A DNA stretch of 36,986 nucleotides, from NCBI GenBank assembly GCA_016197205.1, contig JACPWG010000052.1, positions 1 through 36,986 of the forward strand, written 5' to 3'. Within the stretch, counting starts at the first letter, position 1. Each line of letters starts with the position of its first letter. The notes below the pieces were generated by a model. It had not been told where the DNA came from and did no database searches. It worked only from the letters and a program-made list of their open reading frames with translations. Both the position numbers and the translations under genes were made by a program. Source of the DNA: Planctomycetota bacterium. Its GTDB lineage: Bacteria > Planctomycetota > MHYJ01 > WSZJ01 > JACPWG01. Shown here in pieces: positions 24,974 through 33,344 of the stretch.

Positions 24974-25985
24974 CGTCGCCGTGGTCGGGTGCGGGCAGTG
25001 GGGGGTGAACCACGTCCGCGTGCTTACTGAGATCCGGGACGCGCGCGTCACGATGATCGTCGACGCGGACGCGCCGCGCCTCTCGTCCGTGCTTTCGAAG
25101 TACCCCGGCATCCGCGGCGCCACGCAGCTCTCCGAGCTGCTCGCGGACGCTTCCGTGCAGGCGGTTGTCGTCGCCACGCCCTCCGCCACGCACCACGCCG
25201 TCGTGAAACAGTGCCTGGAGGCGGGAAAGCACGTCCTCTGCGAGAAGCCGCTCACCGTGACCTCGGAGCAGGCGCGCGAGCTGGTCGCGCTGGCCGACGC
25301 GCACGGCCGGACGCTCATGGTCGGCCACGTGTTCGTTTTCAACAACGGCATCCAAAAGCTGCGGGAGCTGATCTCGGGCGGGGTGCTGGGCGAGGTCTAC
25401 TACCTGCATGCGGCGCGGACGAACCTGGGCCCGATCCGGAAGGACGTGGACGTCGCCTACGATCTCGCGACGCACGACATCTCGATCTTCAACTATCTGC
25501 TCGGCGCGGACCCGCTCGAGGTGTCCGCGCGGGGGCAGGTTTATCTCCAGCCGCAGGTGGCCGACGTCGCCTTCATCTCGCTCGCGTACCCGGGCCGCTC
25601 GCTCGCGCACGTGCACGTGAGCTGGCTGGACCCGCGCAAGGTCCGCGAGATCACGGCCGTCGGGGACCGGAAGATGGCGGTTTGGAACGACATGGACCCC
25701 ATCGAGCCGATTCGGATCTACGACAAGGGTGTGGTGACGAAGGCCGAGTACGAAACCTACGGCGAGTTCCACTATGCCCTGCGCGACGGCGACATCGTGA
25801 TCCCCAAAGTCCAGCTCCACGAGCCGCTCAAGAACCAGGACGCGCATTTCCTCGCCTGCGTGCAGGGGCGCGTGCGGCCGACGACGAGCGGTCGTGAAGG
25901 GTTGCGCGTCGTGCAGGCCCTCGAGGCGATCCAGCAGTCCATGGCCCAGGGCGGCGCGCCGGTCAAGCTCGCCCCGTCAGGCTAG
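24963..25985 (+). CDS. Gfo/Idh/MocA family sugar dehydrogenase
   Basis: 340 residues. N-terminal Rossmann domain with VVGCGQWGVNHVRVL (GxGxxG) and the catalytic-lysine motif CEKPLTVTSEQA; C-terminal domain with DLATHDISIFNYLLG, holding the usual His. It should oxidise or reduce a (nucleotide) sugar with NAD(P). GTG 24963 lies inside the aminotransferase gene, whose product probably acts on the keto sugar made here. After its stop, 169 bases (25986-26154) precede the next glycosyltransferase, with no recognised content. Confidence 0.93.
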   Translation: MPIDVAVVGCGQWGVNHVRVLTEIRDARVTMIVDADAPRLSSVLSKYPGIRGATQLSELLADASVQAVVVATPSATHHAVVKQCLEAGKHVLCEKPLTVTSEQARELVALADAHGRTLMVGHVFVFNNGIQKLRELISGGVLGEVYYLHAARTNLGPIRKDVDVAYDLATHDISIFNYLLGADPLEVSARGQVYLQPQVADVAFISLAYPGRSLAHVHVSWLDPRKVREITAVGDRKMAVWNDMDPIEPIRIYDKGVVTKAEYETYGEFHYALRDGDIVIPKVQLHEPLKNQDAHFLACVQGRVRPTTSGREGLRVVQALEAIQQSMAQGGAPVKLAPSG

Positions 25986-26154
25986 CGTGCGCCCCCGCAG
26001 CCGGACGCACGCGCCCTACGGCACCGCGAGCGTGAGCGAGCGGCATCGAGGGGACCGAGGGGCTCCTCGTGCCCTTCGTTGCCTGGGTGCCCGCCTTCGC
26101 GCGGCGAAGCGTCCGCGCGTGTTCCGAACTTCTCCTTCACCAGGTACCGCTCCG

Positions 26155-26883
26155 ATGGCCTACGATCGCCGTGGACTCAAGGTGATGCTCCTGGCCCCCG
26201 CCTACAACGAGGAGGGGAAGGTCGGGCAGGTCGTGAAGGGCGCGGACCGGTCGCTGGTCGACGAAGTGGTCATCGTGGACGACGGCTCGAAGGACCGGAC
26301 CGCGGAGGAGGCGCGTGCGGCAGGGGCCACGGTCGTCGTGCACGAGAAAAACGCGGGCGTCGGGGCGGCGATCCGGACCGGGTACCGGTATGCGATGGAG
26401 AAGGGCTACGACATCGTCGTCGTGATGGGGGCGGACTGCCAGGACCGGCACGACGAGATGGTGAATCTCCTGCAGCCGATCGTCGAAGGCGGCTTCGATT
26501 TCGTGCAGGGCTCGCGCCGGATCGACGGCCTGCGCACGGTCAACATGCCGCTCTTTCGCCGGGTGACCACCCGGGCGTATTCCATCTTCTTCCGGTTGAT
26601 CACGGGCTTTCCGTGCACGGACGGCACGAACGGCTACCGTGCGGTACGCGTGTCGATCTTGCGGGACCCCCGGATCAAGATGGATCAGGAGTGGCTGAAC
26701 CGGTACGAGCTGGAGCCGTACATCTTCTACAAGGTGATCGAACTGAAGTACAAGGTCACGGAGGCGCCGGTCACGAAGATCTACCACACCGACGACATCG
26801 GCTACACGAAGATGGTTCCGATCGTCGACTGGTGGCGCATCGCGCGGCCGCTCCTTTTTTTGCGGCTCGGGTTGCGAAAGTAG
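26155..26883 (+). CDS. Family 2 glycosyltransferase
   Basis: 242 residues from ATG 26155. GT-A features: [46 protein letters not shown], the DxD-like [10 protein letters not shown] and [29 protein letters not shown] and [28 protein letters not shown] follow, as in dolichol-phosphate-mannose-synthase-like transferases. No membrane helix at the C-terminus. It probably modifies the same surface glycan or lipid carrier as its neighbours. Only a weak ribosome site is seen. A longer in-frame open region upstream overlaps the dehydrogenase gene and is not coding by character. Confidence 0.9.
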   Translation: MAYDRRGLKVMLLAPAYNEEGKVGQVVKGADRSLVDEVVIVDDGSKDRTAEEARAAGATVVVHEKNAGVGAAIRTGYRYAMEKGYDIVVVMGADCQDRHDEMVNLLQPIVEGGFDFVQGSRRIDGLRTVNMPLFRRVTTRAYSIFFRLITGFPCTDGTNGYRAVRVSILRDPRIKMDQEWLNRYELEPYIFYKVIELKYKVTEAPVTKIYHTDDIGYTKMVPIVDWWRIARPLLFLRLGLRK

Positions 26884-26911
26884 CGGGGGAGCACCCCGGG
26901 AAGGGCTGCAC

Positions 26912-27391
26912 GTGTCCGACGGGATGATCGCGGAGCGCATCGAACGCTGGGCCTCGGACTTCGCCGACGCGCCCGCGTACGCGCGGCTCACGGACCACGA
27001 GAAGGAGCACGCCGAGCTGGTGGCGCGTGCCTTCCTGGAGGCCGCGTGCGAGCGGCGCGGGATCGGGCCGGAGGAGCTGGGCGCGGAGGACGTGCGGATC
27101 GCGATGCTGGAGCGGATGCCGTCGCTCTCGCTCTCGCCGTGCGCGCGCCCGACCGTCCCCGCGATCGTCCGCGGCTTTCTCGAGTCGCTGGAGGACGCGG
27201 GCCGGCTCGCCGGCGGGCGGGACCTGGGGCGGCAGGTGGGCGTGCTCGCGAAAGGGTATCTGGAGCGCTGTTCCCCGCACGGCGGGGCGCGCGGCGTGCC
27301 GGTGCGGAGGGCGGCGGCGACGGTGGGGCGGAACGATCCGTGCCCGTGCGGCTCGGGGAAGAAGTACAAGAAGTGCTGCGGGGCGGGGTAG
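26912..27391 (+). CDS. SEC-C motif protein
   Basis: 159 residues, GTG start. A helical N-terminal domain of about 130 residues without a family I can name is followed by a C-terminal zinc-binding SEC-C motif, [19 protein letters not shown]. This motif, as at the end of SecA, binds zinc and contacts SecB or ribosomes; in stand-alone proteins its partner is usually unknown. The gene lies 28 bases after the glycosyltransferase. The stop codon TAG (27389-27391) is the first three bases of the terminal repeat of the element that follows. Confidence 0.85.
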   Translation: MSDGMIAERIERWASDFADAPAYARLTDHEKEHAELVARAFLEAACERRGIGPEELGAEDVRIAMLERMPSLSLSPCARPTVPAIVRGFLESLEDAGRLAGGRDLGRQVGVLAKGYLERCSPHGGARGVPVRRAAATVGRNDPCPCGSGKKYKKCCGAG

Positions 27392-27539
27392 GCGCCCTCG
27401 CAAGAATTACTTTACATTTCCGTGGATCGACCAATGCCTGGGGGCGCGGGCCTCCGGCCCGCGCAGCGCGGCCCAGAGGGCCGCGCCCCCAGGAGCCTCG
27501 AGGGCCGAGTCGGCGCAGTGGTTTTTGCGCGGGCGCTAG
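27389..27539 (+). mobile_element. Small terminal-inverted-repeat element, copy A, beginning on a stop codon
   Basis: Left end TAGGCGCCCTCGC (27389-27401) and right end GCGCGGGCGCTAG (27527-27539) are inverted repeats. Inside, CCTGGGGGCGCGG (27437-27449) and its perfect complement (27481-27493) form a strong hairpin. The first about 45 bases and last about 80 bases match the reverse complement of 35346-35614. No transposase is encoded, so it would be a non-autonomous (MITE- or REP-like) element. The left TAG is the stop codon of the SEC-C gene. Confidence 0.75.
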
Positions 27540-27828
27540 GGGAGTGGGGGGGCCTCAACGCGCCGTGGAAGAAGTGTTCCCCGGCATCGGGACGCCGGAG
27601 GCCTTCCTGGCGTTCGCGGAGCGCGCGCTGGAGCGGCGACGACCGAGTGGGGGAGCCAACCCGGCGCTCGGACCCTGTCCTGCCCGCACAAGCAAGCGCC
27701 CCGGCGGGCCGTTCGACCCACCGGGGCGCCTTCGTCTCTTAGTACCGCCCCACAGAATTGGGTGACCAATTTCCTCGGCGATTTCGGCCGCCTGCTTCGT
27801 TGCGCTCGCTCGACGTAGTTCTCCGTTA
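27540..27828. other. Gap after element A
   Basis: No convincing gene. One plus frame (about 27560-27650) reads like protein (EEVFPGIGTPEAFLAFAERALERR) but has no start and ends in low-complexity sequence, so it may be a gene remnant. The stretch 27757-27850 has repeated CTCGCTCG and an inverted CGTAGT/ACTACG, and it supplies the last codons and stop of the radical SAM gene. Confidence 0.4.
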
Positions 27829-29460
27829 CTACGCCTCGCTCGCGCGCCTCGCGGGCGGCCGAACTTGCCTTCGGCTATTGGCGGCACCGGCCGCTACGGC
27901 CGCGCCCGCCAGGGCCGGCGTCGCGCCGCGCGGGATCAGCCGCTGCTTGTCGAGGAAGAGCGAGTAGGCCTGGAACGACAGGTAATTCGACTCCGCGCCG
28001 GCCAGGTCGAAATCGAAGAAGTCCTCCTTCTTGTGGTCCACCCAGTCGGCCCGCAGCCCGTCCCGGTTCTGCCACGAGCAGCGGAGCACGATGTAGAAAA
28101 AGGCGTGGATCAAGTCCAGGATGTGCTTCGGCCGCCGGATGGCCTTGAGCCGGCGCCACACCGCCTTCGGCCGCATGTAGAAGGTCGAGTGCGCCTTCTT
28201 GTAGAAGTCCAGGATCTCCTGCTCCGTCAGCGTCGGCAGCTTGAGCAGGCACCCGGACAGCTCGTACTCGTTCCAGTCCTCGGTCCGCAGGTACCCGTTC
28301 TCCTTCGCCCACTTGAAGACCTGGGTCCCCGGGTACGGCGTGTTGATGTTGTAGAGCGCGAGGTCCGGATCCAGGTCCATGCTGTAGTCCAGCGTGTTCT
28401 GCATCGTCTGCAGCGTCTCGCCCATGTTGCCGAAAATAAAACACGCGCGGACCTCGATCCCGACCTGCTTGGCCAGGTCGATCGACTTCTTCGTGAGCGT
28501 GCACTTGATCGGCTTCCGGATGTTCTTCAGGATCTCGTCGTCCCCGGACTCGATCCCGAAACACACCTGGTGGCACCCGGCCGCCTTCATCGACTTCGCC
28601 ATCTCCTCGCTGAAGCAGTCGGTCCGCACGAAGGCCGTCCAGGTCACGTCCACCTTCTTCTCCACCATGAGGCGGCAGAACTCGAAGACGTTCTTCTTCA
28701 TGACGGTGAAGGTGTCGTCGTAGAACTGGATCTCCCGGATCCCGTACTCCTTCTTGAGGTGCTCGATCTCCGCCACGACGCTCGCCGCGGACCTCGTGCG
28801 CAACGTCGTCTCGGCGGAGTTGCAGAAGGTGCACTTGCCGGGGCACCCGCGCGTCATCAGCATGTTGATGGCCGGAAGCCGCTTGTACGCCCCGAGCGCG
28901 GGGTAGTACTTGTCCATCGGGACAAGATGGTACGCGGGGAAGGGAAGCGCGTCGAGATCCAGGATGAGAGGGCTCGGCGCGTTGTGGGTCACGGCCTCCC
29001 CGTCGCGGTAGGAGATCCCGCGGATCTCCTTGATGGGGTCGCCCCGCACGATCTCGTGCAGAATCCGCTCGCCGTCGCCGCGGCAGACCAGGTCGACCGC
29101 CCGGTTCCGGAGGCACTCGTCCGGCATCGCCGCCGCGTGCACGCCCCCCATCACCACCAGGCAGTCGGGGAGCACTTCTTTCGCCAGGCGCGCGATCTTG
29201 TTCGAGGCGATCGCCGTCGCCGTCATCACCGTCAGGCCCACCACGCGCGGCGAAAGCTCGCGCAGCTTCGCCCGCAGGTCGTCCGCCGTCAAGCGCTCCA
29301 CGTGCACGTCGAGGATCCGCACGGCCACCTTCTGTTGCTCCAGGTAGGCCGCGATCGAGAGGATCCCCAAGGGCGGCATCGCCGCCTTGATCCCGTGCCA
29401 GATGTTCCCGTCCTTGGAGAGCCACGGCGGATTGATCAGAAGCACGTCGCATCCGCTCAT
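27829..29460 (-). CDS. B12-binding-domain radical SAM protein
   Basis: 543 residues from ATG 29460, with GGAGGAGAA a few bases upstream. The N-terminal cobalamin-binding-like domain (about 5-140) has VLLINPPW, PPLGILSIAAYLEQQ, RILDVHVE and VVMGGVHAAAMPDECL. The radical SAM domain has CxxxCxxC at C206, C210 and C213 (MTRGCPGKCTFCNSA), followed by IQFYDDTFT and FGIESGDDEILKNI. A C-terminal region of about 150 residues is helical. This class (BchE-, P-methylase-like) includes methyltransferases and ring-forming enzymes for lipids, cofactors and antibiotics; the substrate here is unknown. The last 15 residues (Arg/Ala/Pro) come from the repeat-like sequence at 27830-27880, so the original C-terminus may have been changed. 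Confidence 0.92.
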   Translation of the reverse strand: MSGCDVLLINPPWLSKDGNIWHGIKAAMPPLGILSIAAYLEQQKVAVRILDVHVERLTADDLRAKLRELSPRVVGLTVMTATAIASNKIARLAKEVLPDCLVVMGGVHAAAMPDECLRNRAVDLVCRGDGERILHEIVRGDPIKEIRGISYRDGEAVTHNAPSPLILDLDALPFPAYHLVPMDKYYPALGAYKRLPAINMLMTRGCPGKCTFCNSAETTLRTRSAASVVAEIEHLKKEYGIREIQFYDDTFTVMKKNVFEFCRLMVEKKVDVTWTAFVRTDCFSEEMAKSMKAAGCHQVCFGIESGDDEILKNIRKPIKCTLTKKSIDLAKQVGIEVRACFIFGNMGETLQTMQNTLDYSMDLDPDLALYNINTPYPGTQVFKWAKENGYLRTEDWNEYELSGCLLKLPTLTEQEILDFYKKAHSTFYMRPKAVWRRLKAIRRPKHILDLIHAFFYIVLRCSWQNRDGLRADWVDHKKEDFFDFDLAGAESNYLSFQAYSLFLDKQRLIPRGATPALAGAAVAAGAANSRRQVRPPARRASEA

Positions 29461-29659
29461 CGGCAAATTCTCCTCCACAAGGTCCAGAGAGCCCCCGTGC
29501 CGGGCCTTGCGGGTCTCGATGCGCGCAAAGGGGAACCTCAACGCCGCTTCACCGCAGGGGACGAAAAATGCGGAAAAATTCCCCCGCGGCCGTTGCAATG
29601 CCCGACTTTCGCGAATGCTGCCCGCTAGGTCGCACGACGCAATCCGGAGCACAACCAGT

Positions 29660-29688
29660 ATCTTACCCCGCACGCCGAGGCAAAGCAA
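29660..29688 (-). promoter_or_regulatory. Candidate promoter of the radical SAM gene
   Basis: On the minus strand, TTGCTT (29683-29688), a 17-base spacer and TAAGAT (29660-29665). It implies a leader of about 190 bases before ATG 29460. The divergent gap 29461-29894 contains no gene. Confidence 0.5.
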
Positions 29689-29781
29689 GACCGACTTTTC
29701 AAAAACCCTTGCCCGCGTAGAAGGTTCGGATCGGCCCTCACGATCCACATCGGCGCGCGGACCCGGCGCGCTTGAGCATTC

Positions 29782-29810
29782 TTGTCGAAGACGCCCGGCG
29801 CTGGTACAAT
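29782..29810 (+). promoter_or_regulatory. Candidate promoter of the exported protein gene
   Basis: TTGTCG (29782-29787), a 17-base spacer and TACAAT (29805-29810). It lies inside the longest open frame of the gene (which begins at 29772), so it argues for the shorter start at 29895. Confidence 0.55.
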
Positions 29811-29894
29811 GCTCGAGCGTGCGCCGGCGCCGACATGGACTTCGACCCCCTCGCCCGGCCGGAGACCTTTTCCCAGGTGGAGCTTGCAAGCGAC

Positions 29895-30785
29895 ATGAAG
29901 ACTCTACGACCCGTGGTCCTGCCCCTTGCCCTGGCCGTCGCGGGCGCCGCCGCGGCCGTGTCCTCGTTCGGGGAACAGACCTACCAGTTCAACCGTACCC
30001 CCGCGCCACAGGTCGGCTGGACCTACGTCCGCGCCAAGGACCATGCCCTGGACGGACGACAGAAGTTCACGGTCGACGGCAAGGTCATGGACGACACGAA
30101 GGGCGGCTTCGAGGTCCACTACCAGTGCAAAGTGGAAGTGCTGGCCGTCGACAAGGGCCGCGTCACGTCCGAGAAGCTGAGCTTCAGCAAGGCGAGCGCG
30201 AACCGCGGCGGTGAGGCGCAGGACCTTGGCTTGGCGGGCAAGACGGTCAAAGTCGACCTGACGGGGCCGCGACCGCAGATCGCTCCTGAAGGCGGCGGCG
30301 ACCTCAAGGGCGAACAGAAGGGCTTCTTGGCCTCCGAGTTCGCGGGGACGGGGCCGGCTCGCCGTCGCGCAGGGCTGGAGGGCTTGCTGCCCGAACGCGC
30401 CGTCGCGGTCCACGACACCTGGGAGCTTCCCCTCGAGGCGGTCCTTCCCCTCCTCGACCTGGACTGGGACGAGTTCAAGAAGGAGAAGTTCGTGGTGACC
30501 GCCACCCTGGAGAAGGTCGGCCCGCTCTACGGCACGACCTGCGGCACCGTCTCCCTGAAGCTGGACGGGAAGCCCCAAACGATGGACGGCGTCCCGCTGA
30601 CCGAATCCGTCCTGCATCTCGCAGCGACGCTCGAGTTTCCGCTCGACGGCGCGGCGCCGTACCGGAGCCTGGACGTGAACTTGGAACTGAACGTGCAAGG
30701 CAAGGGGGCTAAGGACGGAAAGGAACGGTCGGTCGAGTACGTGCGGAAGGTCCGGTTCGTGGAGGCCTGGAAGCCGGTCGAGTAG
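29895..30785 (+). CDS. Exported protein of unknown function
   Basis: 296 residues from ATG 29895. A signal peptide (MKTLRPVVLPLALAVAGAAAAVSS) is visible, with probable cleavage after about residue 22. The mature part alternates strands (GWTYVRAKDHAL, QKFTVDGKVMDD, FEVHYQCKVEVLAV..GRVTSEKLSF, LEKVGPLYGTTCGTVSLKLDGK, LHLAATLEFPLDG) and looks like an all-beta domain pair with WELPLEAVLPLLDLDWDE in the middle. I do not recognise a family with confidence. Starts at 29772 or 29835 are in frame but would precede or abut the promoter and mask the signal peptide. Confidence 0.8.
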   Translation: MKTLRPVVLPLALAVAGAAAAVSSFGEQTYQFNRTPAPQVGWTYVRAKDHALDGRQKFTVDGKVMDDTKGGFEVHYQCKVEVLAVDKGRVTSEKLSFSKASANRGGEAQDLGLAGKTVKVDLTGPRPQIAPEGGGDLKGEQKGFLASEFAGTGPARRRAGLEGLLPERAVAVHDTWELPLEAVLPLLDLDWDEFKKEKFVVTATLEKVGPLYGTTCGTVSLKLDGKPQTMDGVPLTESVLHLAATLEFPLDGAAPYRSLDVNLELNVQGKGAKDGKERSVEYVRKVRFVEAWKPVE

Positions 30786-30848
30786 CGCGACCGCGGGTGG
30801 ATGGAGGCGAGGGGGGGCGGCATGCACCGGCCGTGGTTCGCGGTAACG

Positions 30849-30962
30849 GCGTGCGCAGGAGTGACTGCGCACGCGCTGGCCTCACGGCTCCTGGGGGCGC
30901 TGGCCTCCCTCCTTCGCTCGCTCGCGGCGAGCCAGGGAGGGCATGCCGGCCCGCGGGCCGGC
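30849..30962. repeat. Cluster of GC-rich hairpins between convergent genes
   Basis: GCGTGCGCAG (30849-30858) and its perfect complement (30865-30874) with a 6-base loop; CCTCCCT against AGGGAGG (about 30904-30940); and an 18-base perfect palindrome GCCGGCCCGCGGGCCGGC (30945-30962). The part GGCTCCTGGGGGCGC (30886-30900) also occurs in elements A and B, so this may be a remnant of that family. It could act as a bidirectional transcription end. The gap 30786-31047 has no gene. Confidence 0.65.
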
Positions 30963-31047
30963 GCACCGCCTGCTCTGCGGGGCGACCGTGGGCGCGACTG
31001 CGGCCTAGGTGGATCGACACCGCACGCGTGGCCCGTCCACGGGCCCC

Positions 31048-32310
31048 CTAGAACGGATCCCGATTCACCCGCACCGAATTCGGCCGCACCACCGCCCCCG
31101 GCTGGTTCGAGATCCCGCGCATCGCCGCGCGCCACATGCCGTCCTGGATCCCGTCGCCGAAGTTCGCCGTGCCGTTCTGCACCGTGTCCGCAGCGCGCGT
31201 GTAGAAGGTCGTCGAGCCGTCCGGATTGCGCCGGAAGCCGAATTCGCGGTTGCCGTTCAACGGGTGCGTCCCCAGTTCGTTCGTCTCGATCGTCGTGAAC
31301 ACGAAGTGGTCCGGCGCCGATTCGCGCAGCACCACCGAGCCGTTCTCCGGTCCCCACATGTCGATGTCCACGATGTCCCCGGGCCGCGGATCGCGGTTCG
31401 TCACCCGACGGGAGAACTCCCCGTCGCTCGTGAACTCGCTGTCGTTGATCGTCCCGTTCATGTCGCGCGCCATGTTGGCCAGGAACTGCTCCGGCGTGAC
31501 GCCGGGCGGCATGCTGTCGAGCGTGACCTCGTAGTTGTCGAAGCGGACCGAGCCCAGCCACCAGCCCTCGGACGGCTTTTGCTGCGTGGCGCCCGCGTTG
31601 TTCAGCGCGTCCCGCACGTCGGGCGGGAGGCTCTCGTCGGCGACGCGGCTGTGCGTGGGGGAGACCAGCCGCACCACGCGCAAAAGCGCGCGCGCCTCGT
31701 CCCCCGTGACGTTGCCGCCGTTCAGCTCCCGCACCATGCGACGAAGGGCGTCCTTCCCCTCGGGGGTGCTCGCCAAGTCGCGGATCTGCTGGTCGGTCAA
31801 GCTGTTGACCAGCTCGAGGGAGCGGTCGTCGCGGTCGCTGTCGGAGAGACCGTCCAACTCGGACTGGATGGCGCGTGCGAACCGGTTCTGCGCCTCGGCG
31901 TCGACAACCCGCGGAGGCGGAGCGCCGCCCGAGGCGTTGCCGCCCGTGTCTGGAGAGCCACCGGCTGTGCCGCCGGGGGTACCGCCGGTTCCTCCTCCGC
32001 CGCCCCCGCCGGGATTCTTGGGGGTGACCGACAGTACCGGCCCATCCGGCGCCGCCGTGGAACTGGGGCCGCTGCCGCCACCGCCTCCGGGGGAGGCGAG
32101 CCCGTCCCCGCCGAGCGCCGGACCCGAGTCCGTCGTCGCGGCCGCGGTCTGGAGTTTCTGCGTCGCACCCTGATAGCGATTCGCGACGGAACGGCCGAAA
32201 AGGGTGACGGCGAAGAGACAGGCGATCGCCACCATGGAGATGAGGACGACTGTCTCGGTCTGGGTCGCTCCGCGCGCGCGCGCGGCGTAGTCTCTGTCGG
32301 ACTGGAGCAT
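31048..32310 (-). CDS. Pilin-like or single-helix anchored protein with unknown C-terminal domain
   Basis: 420 residues from ATG 32310. The N-terminus (MLQSDRDYAARARGATQTETVVLISMVAIACLFAVTLFG) has a short basic lead and then one hydrophobic helix, as in Flp/TadE-type pilins. A Gly/Pro/Ser-rich linker (about 75-135, with long glycine runs) leads to a helical segment (about 140-235) and a beta-rich domain (about 245-400, including YEVTLDSMPPGVTPEQFLANMARDMNG, GDIVDIDMWGPENGSVVL and EFGFRRNPDGSTTFYTR) that I do not recognise. A start at 32400 touches the -10 box and is rejected; 32310 has GGGAG upstream. No other pilus gene is near. Confidence 0.8.
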   Translation of the reverse strand: MLQSDRDYAARARGATQTETVVLISMVAIACLFAVTLFGRSVANRYQGATQKLQTAAATTDSGPALGGDGLASPGGGGGSGPSSTAAPDGPVLSVTPKNPGGGGGGGTGGTPGGTAGGSPDTGGNASGGAPPPRVVDAEAQNRFARAIQSELDGLSDSDRDDRSLELVNSLTDQQIRDLASTPEGKDALRRMVRELNGGNVTGDEARALLRVVRLVSPTHSRVADESLPPDVRDALNNAGATQQKPSEGWWLGSVRFDNYEVTLDSMPPGVTPEQFLANMARDMNGTINDSEFTSDGEFSRRVTNRDPRPGDIVDIDMWGPENGSVVLRESAPDHFVFTTIETNELGTHPLNGNREFGFRRNPDGSTTFYTRAADTVQNGTANFGDGIQDGMWRAAMRGISNQPGAVVRPNSVRVNRDPF

Positions 32311-32400
32311 CGGACGGCTCCCAAAGGGACGGTTCGAGTCCTGTACCGGCCCGCGGGCGGGCCCCCTGCCCAGCGGAGGCTGCGGGTCCACTGTGGGCAT

Positions 32401-32430
32401 ATCCTAACGCCGAACGGTGCCCGGATGCAA
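32401..32430 (-). promoter_or_regulatory. Candidate promoter of the pilin-like gene
   Basis: On the minus strand, TTGCAT (32425-32430), an 18-base spacer and TAGGAT (32401-32406). It would start transcription near 32394, about 85 bases before ATG 32310. Confidence 0.5.
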
Positions 32431-32638
32431 GAGAGACCTTCGGCGAGGCGATGGTCGGCGTTTCGAGTGGACGACCCGGAGCGAACGGCCGCCAGGACAT
32501 CGCGCTTGTCCTCTCGCAGCACAGAGGGTAGACTTGCGGAAGCGAGTGCGGACCTGGTGCTGCTCGGGGCGCGGGCTTCCCCCCGGGCGGCCGCCGTCGA
32601 AAAACGCGTGTTGTTTCGGCCGGCGAGCCGCCGTCGCG

Positions 32639-32842
32639 CTACCGCAAGGTGTCCCCCACGAGCGACAGCCTTTCCGGTGGCCCGAACCAAGAGCGCGTGA
32701 AGTCGTCGAGGATCGGCGAAGTCATCACAGGTAGCTCGGCGCGCCGCTTGAGGCCCGCGGCGCGGTTCAGCTCGTCGCCCGCGCGAAGCTGCACGGTCGC
32801 ACCCGCCTGCGTCACGGCCGGCCCCGAGCTCCATGCCGAATC
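32639..32842 (-). pseudogene. C-terminal remnant homologous to the gene at the right window edge
   Basis: The minus frame ending at TAG 32639 encodes about 67 residues, ending LPVMTSPILDDFTRSWFGPP and a short tail. The last about 32 residues match the end of the partial gene at 36862-36986 (LPAMTSPILDDFTLTWFGPP). Upstream of about 32842 the frame runs antisense into the membrane protein gene and loses character. The region looks like the tail of a duplicated gene whose front was lost; function unknown. Confidence 0.65.
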
Positions 32843-32861
32843 GCAGTCGTGGGAGAGCCTC

Positions 32862-33344
32862 GTGGCGACGCCTCTGCGATTGTGGGAGCTGCTGCTTTTC
32901 ACGGCCCTCGTGGCGAGCTGCATGGGCCTCGGTCTTCCGAAGGCGCACGTCCCGAACGAGTCCGTCGGCCTATGGATCGCTCTCTTCGGCGCGAGCCTGT
33001 CCGTTGCGGGTGTGACTTTCGCCCTGGACGATTCCGGATGGGCAGAGGGCGCACGCTTTCACCTCAGCGGCCAGGTTTCCCTGTTCCTGAACGCGGGTGC
33101 GGGCCTGTTCATGGTCTTCCTGATGCGCTCGTACACCGCCGAGGCGAGCCGGATTCCCGAAACGCACGTGGACATGATGAGTTGGCCCTGCTGCGGTCTC
33201 CTGGGGCTGCCGGTCCCGGTCCTGTTTGCCTTCCAGAACGCGTTCGAGACCCGCGAGACCCGGCGAGTCTGGCGGTGGGTCCCCGCCGCATTCGTCTTCT
33301 GCCAGGCCGCGCCCACCCTCTACGCCCTGCTTGGCGGAAGCTAG
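32862..33344 (+). CDS. Small multi-helix membrane protein of unknown function
   Basis: 160 residues from GTG 32862, with GGGAGAG just upstream. Four hydrophobic segments are visible: WELLLFTALVASCMGLGL, GLWIALFGASLSVAGVTFAL, VSLFLNAGAGLFMVFLM and WPCCGLLGLPVPVLFAF, with a last one near the C-terminus (FVFCQAAPTLYALLGG). No motif that I can name. The frame is open further upstream but that part is antisense to the gene remnant and is not coding by character. Moderate confidence, from helix pattern and ribosome site. Confidence 0.6.
   Translation: MATPLRLWELLLFTALVASCMGLGLPKAHVPNESVGLWIALFGASLSVAGVTFALDDSGWAEGARFHLSGQVSLFLNAGAGLFMVFLMRSYTAEASRIPETHVDMMSWPCCGLLGLPVPVLFAFQNAFETRETRRVWRWVPAAFVFCQAAPTLYALLGGS

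Noticed and set aside
23599..25008. Plus-strand open frame of 469 codons across the DegT gene
   Set aside because: Out of frame with the PLP-lysine motif and Arg-rich throughout.
27865..29628. Plus-strand open frame of 587 codons opposite the radical SAM gene
   Set aside because: Antisense to CxxxCxxC and B12-domain motifs; Val/Arg/Leu-rich mirror composition.
30849..30874. Rho-independent terminator after the exported protein gene
   Set aside because: The stem is strong but no T-run follows on either strand; listed only as hairpin.
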